A stretch of 64,000 nt of DNA from CAYNVS01 sp964400725 (GCA_964400725.1 CAYNVS010000001.1:124001-188000), one strand, 5' to 3'; shown: positions 28,387 to 37,948, counted from the stretch's first letter. The notes: a model not told the origin generated them from the letters alone. Numbers and translations are program-made.

Positions 28387-30036
28387 ATGGAACGGATAAA
28401 GGCATATACCGGAAGCGAGCTGCATTGCAAAACGTGGGGAGCCGAGGCCGCGTTGAGAATGCTGATGAACAACCTCGACCCGGACGTCGCGGAACGGCCC
28501 GACGATTTAGTGGTTTACGGCGGACGCGGAAAAGCCGCGCGCAACTGGGACGCCTATAATAATATTGTAAAGGCGCTCATCAACCTCGAGCCGGACGAGA
28601 CGCTCCTAGTGCAGTCCGGCAAGCCGGTCGCGATACTCCCCTCGCACGAGGACGCGCCGCGGGTTATAATCGCAAACTCCAACATAGTGCCCAACTGGGC
28701 CACGTGGGAGAACTTCTGGGAGTACGAACGGCTCGGACTTATAATGTACGGCCAAATGACCGCCGGAAGCTGGATATACATAGGAACGCAGGGCATTTTA
28801 CAGGGAACCTACGAGACGTTCTGCGAGGCGGCGCGCAAGCATTTCGGCTCGACGCTGCGGGGCAAAATGGTTCTAACGGCGGGCCTTGGAGGCATGGGCG
28901 GGGCTCAGCCGCTTGCGGTTACAATGAACGAAGGCGTCGTAATCGCTGCGGAAGTCGATCCGGAGCGAGTGGAAAAACGGCTTAAAACCGGTTACGTCGA
29001 TATGATGGTCGATTCCGTCGATCAGGCGTTGAGCCTGGCGGAAGACGCGATGAGGCAGGGATTGCCGTTGTCCATCGGACTGCTGGGCAACGCCGCCGAC
29101 GTTTACGAAGAGTTCGTCAAGCGCGGAGTTACTCCGAGCTTAGTAACCGACCAGACCAGCGCGCACGACGTTCTCAACGGGTACGTGCCTTCGGGCATAA
29201 CGCTTGCGCAGGCTAAAAAGCTGCGAGCGAGCGACCCGGAAACTTACAAGAAGCTGGCGATGGAAACTATCGCGCGCCATGTAAAAGCGATGCTCGAACT
29301 GCAAAAACGCGGCTCGCACGTGTTCGACTACGGCAACAACCTACGGGCGCAAGCCAAAAAACAGGGCGTCGAACGCGCGTTCGACTTCGAAGGATTCGTT
29401 CCGGCTTATATCAGGCCGCTTTTCTGCGAGGGACAGGGGCCGTTCCGATGGGCGGCGCTCTCTGGCGAGCCGGAAGACATATACGCCACGGACGAAGCTT
29501 TGATAAACCTCTTCCCCGAAAAGACGCAAATGATTCGCTGGCTTAAAATGGCGCGCGAAAAAGTGCGCTTCCAAGGGCTTCCCTCGCGAATCTGCTGGCT
29601 GGGATACGGCGAGCGCGAGAAGGCGGGGCTTATGTTCAACGAGTTAGTCGCGAGCGGCAAAGTTAAAGCTCCCATAGTAATAGGCCGCGATCACCTCGAC
29701 AGCGGAAGCGTGGCGAGTCCCTACCGCGAAACCGAAGCTATGCGCGACGGCAGCGACGCAATAGCCGACTGGCCGATACTCAACGCGCTCATTAACTCCG
29801 TCAACGGCGCGACGTGGACGAGCTTCCACCACGGCGGCGGAGTCGGCATCGGCTACTCGCTGCACGCCGGCATGGTTGTAGTGGCGGACGGAACTTCAAA
29901 GGCGGCCGCGAGATTGAAGAGAGTTCTCAATTCCGATCCGGCAATGGGCGTAATACGCCACGCGGACGCCGGTTACGAAATCGCGATAGAAACCGCGAAG
30001 AAAAAAGGAATAAAGATACCCGGAATTACAATTTGA
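28387..30036 (+). CDS. hutU: Urocanate hydratase
   Basis: I start at the ATG at 28387, preceded by GGAG, rather than an upstream TTG that would extend the protein by 31 unrelated residues and overlap the promoter. The 549-residue length is standard. The enzyme adds water to urocanate using tightly bound NAD+, giving imidazolone propionate in histidine breakdown. The diagnostic FQGLPSRICWLGYGER (about residue 395) and the NAD-binding TAGLGGMGGAQPLAVT (about residue 160) are present. No hutH, hutI or other histidine-degradation gene is nearby, so the pathway must be dispersed. The diguanylate cyclase gene follows 42 bases downstream. Confidence 0.96.
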   Translation: MERIKAYTGSELHCKTWGAEAALRMLMNNLDPDVAERPDDLVVYGGRGKAARNWDAYNNIVKALINLEPDETLLVQSGKPVAILPSHEDAPRVIIANSNIVPNWATWENFWEYERLGLIMYGQMTAGSWIYIGTQGILQGTYETFCEAARKHFGSTLRGKMVLTAGLGGMGGAQPLAVTMNEGVVIAAEVDPERVEKRLKTGYVDMMVDSVDQALSLAEDAMRQGLPLSIGLLGNAADVYEEFVKRGVTPSLVTDQTSAHDVLNGYVPSGITLAQAKKLRASDPETYKKLAMETIARHVKAMLELQKRGSHVFDYGNNLRAQAKKQGVERAFDFEGFVPAYIRPLFCEGQGPFRWAALSGEPEDIYATDEALINLFPEKTQMIRWLKMAREKVRFQGLPSRICWLGYGEREKAGLMFNELVASGKVKAPIVIGRDHLDSGSVASPYRETEAMRDGSDAIADWPILNALINSVNGATWTSFHHGGGVGIGYSLHAGMVVVADGTSKAAARLKRVLNSDPAMGVIRHADAGYEIAIETAKKKGIKIPGITI

Positions 30037-30078
30037 GTTTTAACGCGGCGCGGATTATCCTTGTCGTTAAGGTGAAAT

Positions 30079-31023
30079 ATGGAAGATCAGAACGATAAAA
30101 CGCAAAAGGACATGACGTTGAAAATACGTCGAGACGATTTGATTCCTCAAAACGTCTCGACCGCCGAGAAATCGGCCTGTTTCGTAATAATTTACGGACC
30201 GAACCTCGGTTTAAGGTTCAAGCTCAAGGAAGACGAGGAGCTTATCATCGGCAGAGACGTCGATTGCGGTTTCGTCATTCCTTCGCAGGCCATCAGCAGA
30301 CGGCACTCGAAGGTTACGTATTCCAACAATACTTATTACATTAATGATAACGGAAGCACGAACGGCACTTACGTAAACGACATGCCGCTGCGCAAACCGA
30401 TTCCCTTGATGCACGAAGACCGCGTGCGACTGGGCAACGTGATTTTGAAATTTCTTATCGGCGACAACTTGGAAAACAAATATTACGAGGAGCTTTATTC
30501 GCTTTCCATCACCGACGGACTGCTCGGCATTCCGAACAGACGCCATATGAATTTTCTTCTTGAGAAGGAAGTCAGCCGCGCCAAACGACACGGGCACCCT
30601 TTATCTCTTCTTATATTCGACATCGACCACTTTAAAAACATCAACGACACTTACGGCCACATAGCGGGCGACCACATTCTAAAGCAGCTTGTAAACCTCG
30701 TTCAGCAAAACATTCGCAAAGAGGAATTCCTCTGCCGTTACGGCGGAGAGGAGTTCGTGCTTATAATGGCCGACACTCCCAACCGCGGAGCCATGACCGT
30801 GGCTGAAAAATTGCGCAAAGCCGTAGAGGCGAACGTCTTTACCTATCAAGAGTATTCGATACGCTTTACCATCAGCGTCGGCGTCGCCACTTTCGACGAA
30901 ACGCTGGACAACGCGGAAGGGCTTCTGCGGATGGCGGACACGCGCCTTTACACGGCCAAGAACCACGGGCGAAACATTGTTGTCGGCGACAACATTACAA
31001 TCACCATGCGCATTAAAAATTAA
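30079..31023 (+). CDS. FHA-GGDEF diguanylate cyclase
   Basis: The 314-residue protein joins an FHA phosphothreonine-binding domain (residues ~35-128; GRD, SRRH at 73-76, NGSTNG at 91-96) to a GGDEF domain (~142-310). The metal-binding FDIDHFK and the catalytic GGEEF (222-226) are intact, so it should make c-di-GMP. The inhibitory site usually reads RxxD five residues upstream, but here it is RKEE (213-216), so product feedback may be weakened. The Thr-containing N-terminus (DKTQKDMT) could be a ligand for its own or a partner FHA, as proposed for the Bdellovibrio FHA-GGDEF cyclase DgcB. No transmembrane segment is present. It lies between hutU and cutA on the same strand. Confidence 0.92.
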   Translation: MEDQNDKTQKDMTLKIRRDDLIPQNVSTAEKSACFVIIYGPNLGLRFKLKEDEELIIGRDVDCGFVIPSQAISRRHSKVTYSNNTYYINDNGSTNGTYVNDMPLRKPIPLMHEDRVRLGNVILKFLIGDNLENKYYEELYSLSITDGLLGIPNRRHMNFLLEKEVSRAKRHGHPLSLLIFDIDHFKNINDTYGHIAGDHILKQLVNLVQQNIRKEEFLCRYGGEEFVLIMADTPNRGAMTVAEKLRKAVEANVFTYQEYSIRFTISVGVATFDETLDNAEGLLRMADTRLYTAKNHGRNIVVGDNITITMRIKN

Positions 31024-31050
31024 TCGCGCAAACTTTGCCGAGGTTTCAGC

Positions 31051-31380
31051 TTGACCGCAAACGAATTCGTTACGGCGTTAGTAACCGTCCCGAACCGCGA
31101 GACGGCGCTTAAAATAGCCCGCGAGCTTGTAAACGCGCGCTTGGCGGCCTGCGCGAACATAATTCCGTCCATTGCAAGCGTTTACCGCTGGGAAGGGAAA
31201 ATTTGCGAGGAAGGCGAGGAGCTGCTTGTAATCAAAACGCGGCAAGAACTGTTCGACGATTTGTCGAAGCTCGTGAAATCGCTTCACCCCTATACCGTCC
31301 CCGAAATTATCGCCCTGCCGATATTAGCCGGAAACCCGGACTACCTGCGCTGGATTAAAACGGAAACAACCGTAGATTAA
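31051..31380 (+). CDS. cutA: CutA-type divalent-cation tolerance protein
   Basis: The 109-residue protein uses a TTG start, supported by GAGG seven bases upstream and by the conserved N-terminus beginning right after it (FVTALVTVPNRETALKIA). NARLAACANIIPSIASVYRWEGK and HPYTVPEIIALPI are hallmark CutA1 segments. CutA forms very stable trimers with a ferredoxin-like fold; its exact role, including metal tolerance, remains debated. The 27-base gap to the cyclase gene suggests co-transcription. Confidence 0.93.
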   Translation: MTANEFVTALVTVPNRETALKIARELVNARLAACANIIPSIASVYRWEGKICEEGEELLVIKTRQELFDDLSKLVKSLHPYTVPEIIALPILAGNPDYLRWIKTETTVD

Positions 31381-31569
31381 ACTTTTCGCCGCGGTATAAT
31401 TTCGGTTGAAAGCGGCGCATAGCTCGGGTTCGTCCCTGAATTGTCCGCCCTTTCTTGCGCGCTTTCTTTGGGAGCGCAAAGAAAGCGAAAAAGCGGCGGT
31501 CGGGCGACTAACGCCCCCCTTTAGCATTGAACGAAAATGGGGATGAGTCAGACCTAAAAACGATATTTC
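31381..31569. other. Non-coding gap with inverted repeat
   Basis: This part of the 305-base gap between cutA and the next lipoprotein has no gene. Its main feature is the inverted repeat at 31460-31487. The remainder is G+C-rich text without recognised RNA structure. Confidence 0.5.
31460..31487. repeat. Inverted repeat (11-bp stem)
   Basis: CGCTTTCTTTG and CAAAGAAAGCG pair perfectly around the loop GGAGCG. There is no T-run on the plus strand, so it is not a simple terminator for cutA. Similar CTTTCTTTG/CAAAGAAAG palindromes are common intergenic repeats in bacterial genomes, and it may belong to such a family. Confidence 0.7.
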
Positions 31570-31598
31570 TTGACTCTTTAATTCTGCGGGCTTATAAC
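31570..31598 (+). promoter_or_regulatory. Promoter of lipoprotein gene 31686-33374
   Basis: TTGACT (31570-31575), 17-base spacer, TATAAC (31593-31598). Both hexamers match consensus at five of six positions. The start codon is about 88 bases downstream. Confidence 0.7.
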
Positions 31599-31685
31599 TA
31601 TTAATAAAATTGGTATGGTTGTTAAAAATAGTATTAATAACGCTTAGGCTTGTTTATAACTTGCGCTGCGAAAAAGGAGGTTCGG

Positions 31686-33374
31686 ATGAAAAGAAATATA
31701 TGGTTGCTCGCGGCCGTAACGCTGTTAATAATAGCCGGTTGCAGCGGCTCAAGCACTGAAACGACCCAGGAAAAAACGGTTCAGACCGTTGACAAAAACG
31801 GCGGCACGGTAACCGCGAAAGACGGAACGACTATCGACATTCCCGCCGGCGCGACGGGCGATGCTCCCATTACAATTACCGTCGAGAAGACAATCGACTG
31901 CGACGATCCAGTTGCGGTTGAAAAGGCGAACCTTAAAAATACCGAAGGAACCAAAATAATTCCGGTAGGCGACGTCGTCAGCTTCGGCCCCGAAGGAACC
32001 GTCTTTGAGAAGCCGGTAGCCGTTACTCTGCCTTACGACGCGGCTAAAGCTGCGGGCAAAAAGCTCGGCTTTTTCTGGACGAAACTGAACGATTTGACCG
32101 CTTACGAACTCGTCGAAGGCGCGTCGTTTACAGACGGCAAAGCCAAGGCCGACGTAACGCACTTCAGCAACGGATTTGTCGGCTACGTCGAGTATAAACT
32201 TCCCGAAGGTCTAGTTTTCGAGCCGGCCAACTTTGCGGCGGACGTAAGTCTCGCCCGGCCCGTTAGCGTAACCTATACCGAGACTCTCAACGAGACCGAT
32301 CTCGCGTTCGAGCTTAAGCGCGGCGACGTAAAGGTTGAAGGGTTCGGACATCTGACCATCGACTCCAAGAGCTACGTTTTCTTCCCCAAAGAGCTGCTTG
32401 CGCCAAATTCTACTTATGCAATTTACGCGGTAATCGACGGCAAAAAATACGGCGCCGAATTTACTACCGTCGCCGACGCCGGGACGAATCCGCTTGCGGC
32501 AAACGCCAAAAACTACAGCTTTACAGTGTCGCCGACGGCGGTTCTTAACCCGAAAAACTACGAAAAGAGCATTATGGATTTGTTTGCGAGCGCTTCGACC
32601 GCCGGAGAAAAACCCCTATTCTCGCCGATTTTGGTTAAAGACCTCGGAGACGGCAATTACGAATTCACGCTCGCGTACGGCGACGGCAGCGATTTCGACG
32701 GCGATTCCAAAGCCGAAGTCAACCACACCGCCTGGGCTTCCCGCATGAAAGGAAAGATGCGCGGCAAATATTTCATGGTCGGCGGCCCGTTTACTCTTTC
32801 TCAATACGTCAGCGGCTCCTACATGACCGCAAACATCGACAGCGTGTTTTTATACGGCGCGATTAAAGACGACGGCAACGGCGGACTGGCTGTGGACGGC
32901 GGCTTTGGCGGCGTTTATACCAAAAAGTGCTCCGACATAGTGAACTTCTGGGAAAACCTCGGAGCCAAAGTCGTTCTTTCGCAAATGTGCACTCCCACGG
33001 TTGAAGACCTTTTTGCTTACGGAACCTATTCGGTCGCGGCAAACGGAATCGATCAGATGACTTTCAGCGTAACCGGCGCGACGGCGACGGCCATAGAGGT
33101 TGCTTCGTCGGGCAAACTCGACGCCAAATACGCGCACATAAACGACCTGGACGGCGCTCTTTTCGAGATTTATCAGGGAACTTCCCTTAAGCTGACCAGT
33201 TCGGGGCTGGAGAAGCCGATTTCAAGCGAATTCACAAAAGAAGCCGACGGATGGTACACTTTCTCGAAAGTTACCTTCAACATTCCCGAAGAAAAGAAAC
33301 TTGCGGCTGGAACGTACACGCTGCGGTTCATAATAGGGCTTTACGGCTTTGAAACCGCGTTCGAGATTAAATAG
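31686..33374 (+). CDS. Large lipoprotein with ZU5-like N-terminal segment, function unknown
   Basis: The ATG at 31686 follows AAGGAGG, giving 562 residues. The signal peptide ends in LLIIAGCSGS (Cys19), a good lipobox. Residues ~30-160 (GGTVTAKDGTTIDIPAGATG, then a VTLPYD-type strand) resemble ZU5/PSD-like beta domains found in bacterial surface proteins. The remainder appears beta-rich; DGSDFDGDSKAEVNHTAW contains an Asp-rich loop that might bind Ca. No catalytic motif was recognised. It has its own promoter and a terminator directly after the stop, so it is monocistronic. A surface-exposed binding or structural role is likely but unproven. Confidence 0.75.
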   Translation: MKRNIWLLAAVTLLIIAGCSGSSTETTQEKTVQTVDKNGGTVTAKDGTTIDIPAGATGDAPITITVEKTIDCDDPVAVEKANLKNTEGTKIIPVGDVVSFGPEGTVFEKPVAVTLPYDAAKAAGKKLGFFWTKLNDLTAYELVEGASFTDGKAKADVTHFSNGFVGYVEYKLPEGLVFEPANFAADVSLARPVSVTYTETLNETDLAFELKRGDVKVEGFGHLTIDSKSYVFFPKELLAPNSTYAIYAVIDGKKYGAEFTTVADAGTNPLAANAKNYSFTVSPTAVLNPKNYEKSIMDLFASASTAGEKPLFSPILVKDLGDGNYEFTLAYGDGSDFDGDSKAEVNHTAWASRMKGKMRGKYFMVGGPFTLSQYVSGSYMTANIDSVFLYGAIKDDGNGGLAVDGGFGGVYTKKCSDIVNFWENLGAKVVLSQMCTPTVEDLFAYGTYSVAANGIDQMTFSVTGATATAIEVASSGKLDAKYAHINDLDGALFEIYQGTSLKLTSSGLEKPISSEFTKEADGWYTFSKVTFNIPEEKKLAAGTYTLRFIIGLYGFETAFEIK

Positions 33375-33398
33375 TTTGATTGAAAGAAGTTAAACTCG

Positions 33399-33425
33399 GA
33401 AAAGCCCCTTTGTCAGGGGCTTTTC
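33399..33425 (+). terminator. Intrinsic terminator after the ZU5-like lipoprotein
   Basis: GAAAAGCCCC and GGGGCTTTTC form a 10-bp stem around TTTGTCA, ending in a short T-run, 25 bases after the stop. Confidence 0.85.
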
Positions 33426-33476
33426 TCGTTTGGCGGCGCGCCGACGGCTTCGACTTAAATAATTAAGGAAAGACGC

Positions 33477-35735
33477 ATGTTTAAACGAAATCTTTTGCCT
33501 GCGGTTGTTTTGGCGGTATTTTTCTCGCTCGGCCTTAATTGTTCTAGCGGAGGCGGAGACAAGTTATTTGGGGACGCCGACGCGGAAGCCTCGGATATGG
33601 AAGAGGCCGCGTGCGTTCAGCCCGCGTTTGCGGCCAAGCACCCGACTCTTGTTGCGGATAAAAGCGACAAAAGCAGGCTCAAAACGCTTTACGACAATAA
33701 CGACGAATTCGCCGCGCAAATGATTGCCAAACTTAAAGGAACCGCCGATAACGGCGATCCGGGCTCTTCCGTAACGGAGGGATACGACCCTTACAGAGCC
33801 GTATCTATGGCGCTTATCGCCAAAAACGCCGCATTTATGAACTGGCTGGGTCTGTCCGCCGCGGACGGCGCCGAGAGCTATCCCGCCAAAGCTAAACGTC
33901 TTCTGCTTTCTTTCGATGCCGACCTATCCTCCATAACGCTCGAATCGGACATGCTGGATATTGCAACCATTCACGGCGCCGAGGCGATCATCGGCTTCCT
34001 CGAAGCGTTCGATTTTCTCTCCGACGGGTGCGATTTGACCGAGGCCGAGTATTCCGCTATTCGCGGCAGGCTGCTCGAACTTGTCCGCTCGTACTACGAC
34101 GCTTATTTTGACAGGCTCGCCTACGCTTTGTCGCTGTGGCAGAACAACCACGCGATAAAGGCGGCGTCCGCAATCGGAACGGCCTCGCTGTTATTCCCAG
34201 ACGAGCCGGACGCTTCGAAGTGGCGCGATCACGCGCTCAGCGTCGTCGATAGATACGGTCTTGTTCATCAGGCTTGCGAAGGCGGCTCGTGGGCCGAAGG
34301 GCCGGCTTATTTTCAATACGCGATGATTAATCTGCGCGCTTACGGCCTTTCATTGCACAGGCTTCAAAAAGGCGCCCCCGCGTCGTATAACCGGATTTGC
34401 GCCGGTCTGCCCAAAGACTGCGTAGAGGAGCCCGCGCAGATTGACGACGTTCTTTTTGATTCGCGCCTGAGGAAAGTAAGCGACGAGTGGATGCGGGGGA
34501 TATTCTTGCCCGAAGGCTGGGCGGCCAACATAGACGACGCCGATTACGTCGCGTACAACTTTTACTTCGACGCCTTCCTGACCAAATCGCCCAAGGCGCT
34601 TTGGTATGCCGAAAAAAACGCCGATAAATTTCCGGACGCGGCGTTCGACGGAATAGAAACTCTGCTGCTTTACGACGAAACGCTTTCCCCGCAGGAGCCG
34701 GAGAATAAAAGCGTTTTCTTCCCCGGAATCGTCAAACTTACAAACGGCGCGTTAGACGGCCTCGCCGCTTGGCTTATCGGCGAGAAAGGGCGCGGGCGCG
34801 AAGCGGGCATGGGACACGAGCAGCCGGACAATCAGTCGTTTATAATGTACTACGGCGCGCAGCCGTGGATTATCGACTCAGGCTACATCGCTTACTCTAA
34901 GCGAAAGGCGGTGGCTTTGGACGTAAACCATAACGTAATTTTAGTGGACGGCAAAGGCGGCCCTACCGATTACTATCAAATGTACGGCACCGACGACGAC
35001 GCCGATTTGACGGTCTTCGACGACTCGATAGCCGTTCCGAACGCGCTCTCCAGACTCTTAAGAAACAAAACGGAAATCAGCCGAGCGTTGATTTTATTAA
35101 ACTCGTCGTCGGCGATGATTATCGACCGCATGGTTCCGCAGGACGGCGCGGCGCATGAATACAAGCTGCTCTTTCACCTTAACGCGGGCGGCTCTACGAC
35201 CGGAACGCTCGCGCTTAAAGACGACGGCGCCGTCATATCCCGCGGCTCGAAAAAGATGCGCCTTAAGTTTTATTCCGACCTTCCATTGGGGACGGCTGCG
35301 ACCGACGAAATGACTCACAGTTTTGTCCGCAAAGCAAAAGACGACGTTCAGGAAAAGCATCTGCGCCTTACTCTTCCGATTAAAGGGGACGCCTCGCATC
35401 CCTCCGCGCTGGTATGCTCATTAATGAATTTTTACGACGCTGCGGAGTCGGAAAATGCTGCGGACGGCTATTCGGTAAAATTCGTCGGCGCGGGCGAAAC
35501 TCCGCAGTTCTGTTTTGCGGCCGCGGCGCAAGACGACGGCAAAACGGTAAACGTATATTTGTGGCAGGAGCCGACGACCTCGCCAAAGAGCTATGCGCTG
35601 ACGGACTCCGAAGGGAACGAGCTTAAAAAGTTCAGCTCCGACGCGGTTTTAACCGGATTGAAAATAGACGAGCTGAAAAGCGTTTCTTACGTAAGCGGGC
35701 TGGTCTCCAAGGGAACCGTCGCCGACGCAAAATGA
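33477..35735 (+). CDS. Heparinase II/III-like polysaccharide lyase lipoprotein
   Basis: The 752-residue protein has a hydrophobic leader ending at Cys22 (LGLNCSSGGG; Asn at -1 makes the lipobox atypical) and an acidic linker. Residues ~60-370 form a helical alpha/alpha-toroid-like region, with QNNHAIKAAS (Asn224-His225) and SWAEGPAYFQY (Glu274, Tyr278), which match typical catalytic elements of alginate/heparin lyases. The C-terminal half (~from 400) is beta-rich with MGHEQPDNQSFIMYYGAQPW and IIDSGY, the heparinase II/III signature region. It likely cleaves an acidic polysaccharide by beta-elimination at the cell surface; the exact polymer is unknown. The ATG follows AAGGAA. The S9 peptidase gene follows after 95 bases. 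Confidence 0.8.
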   Translation: MFKRNLLPAVVLAVFFSLGLNCSSGGGDKLFGDADAEASDMEEAACVQPAFAAKHPTLVADKSDKSRLKTLYDNNDEFAAQMIAKLKGTADNGDPGSSVTEGYDPYRAVSMALIAKNAAFMNWLGLSAADGAESYPAKAKRLLLSFDADLSSITLESDMLDIATIHGAEAIIGFLEAFDFLSDGCDLTEAEYSAIRGRLLELVRSYYDAYFDRLAYALSLWQNNHAIKAASAIGTASLLFPDEPDASKWRDHALSVVDRYGLVHQACEGGSWAEGPAYFQYAMINLRAYGLSLHRLQKGAPASYNRICAGLPKDCVEEPAQIDDVLFDSRLRKVSDEWMRGIFLPEGWAANIDDADYVAYNFYFDAFLTKSPKALWYAEKNADKFPDAAFDGIETLLLYDETLSPQEPENKSVFFPGIVKLTNGALDGLAAWLIGEKGRGREAGMGHEQPDNQSFIMYYGAQPWIIDSGYIAYSKRKAVALDVNHNVILVDGKGGPTDYYQMYGTDDDADLTVFDDSIAVPNALSRLLRNKTEISRALILLNSSSAMIIDRMVPQDGAAHEYKLLFHLNAGGSTTGTLALKDDGAVISRGSKKMRLKFYSDLPLGTAATDEMTHSFVRKAKDDVQEKHLRLTLPIKGDASHPSALVCSLMNFYDAAESENAADGYSVKFVGAGETPQFCFAAAAQDDGKTVNVYLWQEPTTSPKSYALTDSEGNELKKFSSDAVLTGLKIDELKSVSYVSGLVSKGTVADAK

Positions 35736-35830
35736 CGAGAGGCGGAAATACTTGAAATTTACGCCCCGCCGGTTTTATTATAAACGCCGTTTGGCTTCAT
35801 CGGCTTCACCTTTAAAAACGAGGCGACAAA

Positions 35831-37948
35831 ATGAAAAAAATAGCGCCGGCATTAATCGTTCTGACCGCGTTCGCGGCGCTTGCGTCGTGCGCGCATTTTT
35901 TACAGCTTGAAAAAAAGCGCTCTCTTCCGAACGTTCCGGCGTTGAAGTCGGATTTTAAGGAGCAGATAAACGGATATAAAGTAGTCGATCCGTTCCGCCC
36001 GATGGAAGAGATGAAGGCCGCTTCCGAATGGATAGAGGCGCAAAACGCCCGAACTCAAAAATATCTAAAAGAACTGCCCGACGACGTTACGCCCGACGTA
36101 ACGAAATACATGGGGATAGGGTATATTACAAACCCTAAAATGGCGGGCGCGGCGGTCTTTTATACAAAGCGCGACGGCGAGATGGAAAAAGCCGTTCTGG
36201 CGGCTCTCATCGACGGCAAGGAAACGATTATATTAGATCCGACGAAAATCGACGCCAGCGGCAAGACGGAAATCGACTGGTTTTATCCGTCGCCGGACGG
36301 CAAACTCGTCGCTTACGGCTTGTCGAAGGCCGGAGACGAAAACAGCTCGCTGTCGGTAATTGAGACCGCGACGCTTAAAACGCTGCCCGATTCCATTTCC
36401 AATATGACGCTGGCTAGCGTTGCGTGGCTGAAAGATTCTACAGGTTTCTATTATACTCGTTTCCCCGAAAACGACCGCTACAACCGGAAGATTTATTTTC
36501 ACAAACTCGGAGACGAGACGGCCAAGGACGTCCTCGTTTTCGGCGAAGGACTTGAAAAGACCGACTGGCCCGACTTGGATTTATCAGCCGACGGCAAGTA
36601 CGGCCTCATCACGGTTGCTAAAGGTTGGAGCAGCGTTTACATAAACCTGCTCGACCGCGAAAGCGGGAAGATTACGCCGGTCGTCGCCGAGAACGGCTCG
36701 CTGAATTACAACCCGAAAATAATCGGCGACAAGATTTATTTCATTACGATGAAAGGCGCGCCCCGCGGCCGCATCATGTCGCTGGAAATTGGCAAAACCG
36801 GAGAAAGCGCTTGGAAAAACGTAGTATCTCAAACCGATTTGACTCTTCAAGCCTTTGAAGTTTCCAAAGACAGACTGCTGGTTCTCGCGCTTGAGAAAGC
36901 TCTTTCCAAACTGCTCGTTTATTCGCTCGACGGCAAAAAGCTTGGCGAAGTCGCGCTGCCTATGCCCGGCTCCATAGAGGCCGTTTCCGCCTGTCCCGAT
37001 TCCAATAAAGTCGCGCTTGGCTATACGTCTTATCTCTATCCGCAGTCGGTTCTTGCTTTCGACGCGGAAAAGGAACCTTTCAAGGCCGAGCCGCTTGCGA
37101 CGGTTTCGGGAATGTCGATGATAGATCCTTCGGCGTTCGAGGTGCGCCAAGTAATGTACCCAAGTTACGACGGAACTATGGTTCCTATGTTCATCGTTCA
37201 CAAAAAAGATTTGGTTTTAACCGGCTCCAATCCGACGCTGCTTGACGGTTACGGCGGCTTCAGCGTAAGCATGACGCCTTATTTCTCGCGCTCGGCGATG
37301 TTTTGGACTTCGCGCGGCGGCGTTTACGCCGTGGCCAACATCCGCGGAGGAGGAGAGCTGGGCGAAGACTGGCACAACGCCGGCATGAAGGAGAAAAAAT
37401 TTCAGGTCTTCTTCGATTTCGAGTACGCTATGCGCTACCTGCTGAGCGAAGGTTACGCGTCGGTGAACAGCCTCGGCATACGCGGCGGAAGCAACGGCGG
37501 CCTTCTAATGGGCGCTATGATTACGCGGGTTCCGCATCTTTTTAAATGCGCTCTGGCCGGCGTCGGCCTTTACGACATGGTTCGCTATCACATGTTCCCT
37601 CCCGGCGAGCAGTGGGTTTCCGAATACGGGAGCAGCAAAGACGCTAAACAAACCGGTTACCTGTGGGCTTATTCGCCGTATCATCAAGTCGTCAAAGGGG
37701 TAAAGTATCCGGCGCTGTTTGCCGATACCGCCGATCAAGACGCGCGCGTGCATTGGATGCACACGGTAAAGTTCGTCGCGGCTCTTCAAGAGGCGACCGC
37801 GGGAGACGCGCCGATTCTCTTCTGGCTTGACAAGGCGGCCGGGCACGGTTTCGGCAAAACCAAAACCCAAATAGCCGAAGAAATGGCCGATAAGTTCAAG
37901 TTTTTAGTCAGCGAAATAGGCGATCCGGCGCCCAAACCGGTAAAGTAA
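35831..37948 (+). CDS. Prolyl oligopeptidase family (S9) lipoprotein
   Basis: The 705-residue serine peptidase has lipobox AALASC (Cys20), so it is probably membrane-anchored outside the cytoplasm, unlike the usual soluble prolyl oligopeptidases. The N-terminal part is the S9 beta-propeller (DPFRPMEEMKAASEWIEAQN at the start is typical). The C-terminal catalytic domain has RGGGELGEDWHNAG, the nucleophile elbow GGSNGG (Ser554), Asp637 in TADQDARVHWMH and His672 in AAGHGFG. It would cut short peptides after proline. GAGG lies upstream of the ATG. It follows the lyase lipoprotein, with an inverted-repeat region downstream. Confidence 0.92.
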   Translation: MKKIAPALIVLTAFAALASCAHFLQLEKKRSLPNVPALKSDFKEQINGYKVVDPFRPMEEMKAASEWIEAQNARTQKYLKELPDDVTPDVTKYMGIGYITNPKMAGAAVFYTKRDGEMEKAVLAALIDGKETIILDPTKIDASGKTEIDWFYPSPDGKLVAYGLSKAGDENSSLSVIETATLKTLPDSISNMTLASVAWLKDSTGFYYTRFPENDRYNRKIYFHKLGDETAKDVLVFGEGLEKTDWPDLDLSADGKYGLITVAKGWSSVYINLLDRESGKITPVVAENGSLNYNPKIIGDKIYFITMKGAPRGRIMSLEIGKTGESAWKNVVSQTDLTLQAFEVSKDRLLVLALEKALSKLLVYSLDGKKLGEVALPMPGSIEAVSACPDSNKVALGYTSYLYPQSVLAFDAEKEPFKAEPLATVSGMSMIDPSAFEVRQVMYPSYDGTMVPMFIVHKKDLVLTGSNPTLLDGYGGFSVSMTPYFSRSAMFWTSRGGVYAVANIRGGGELGEDWHNAGMKEKKFQVFFDFEYAMRYLLSEGYASVNSLGIRGGSNGGLLMGAMITRVPHLFKCALAGVGLYDMVRYHMFPPGEQWVSEYGSSKDAKQTGYLWAYSPYHQVVKGVKYPALFADTADQDARVHWMHTVKFVAALQEATAGDAPILFWLDKAAGHGFGKTKTQIAEEMADKFKFLVSEIGDPAPKPVK

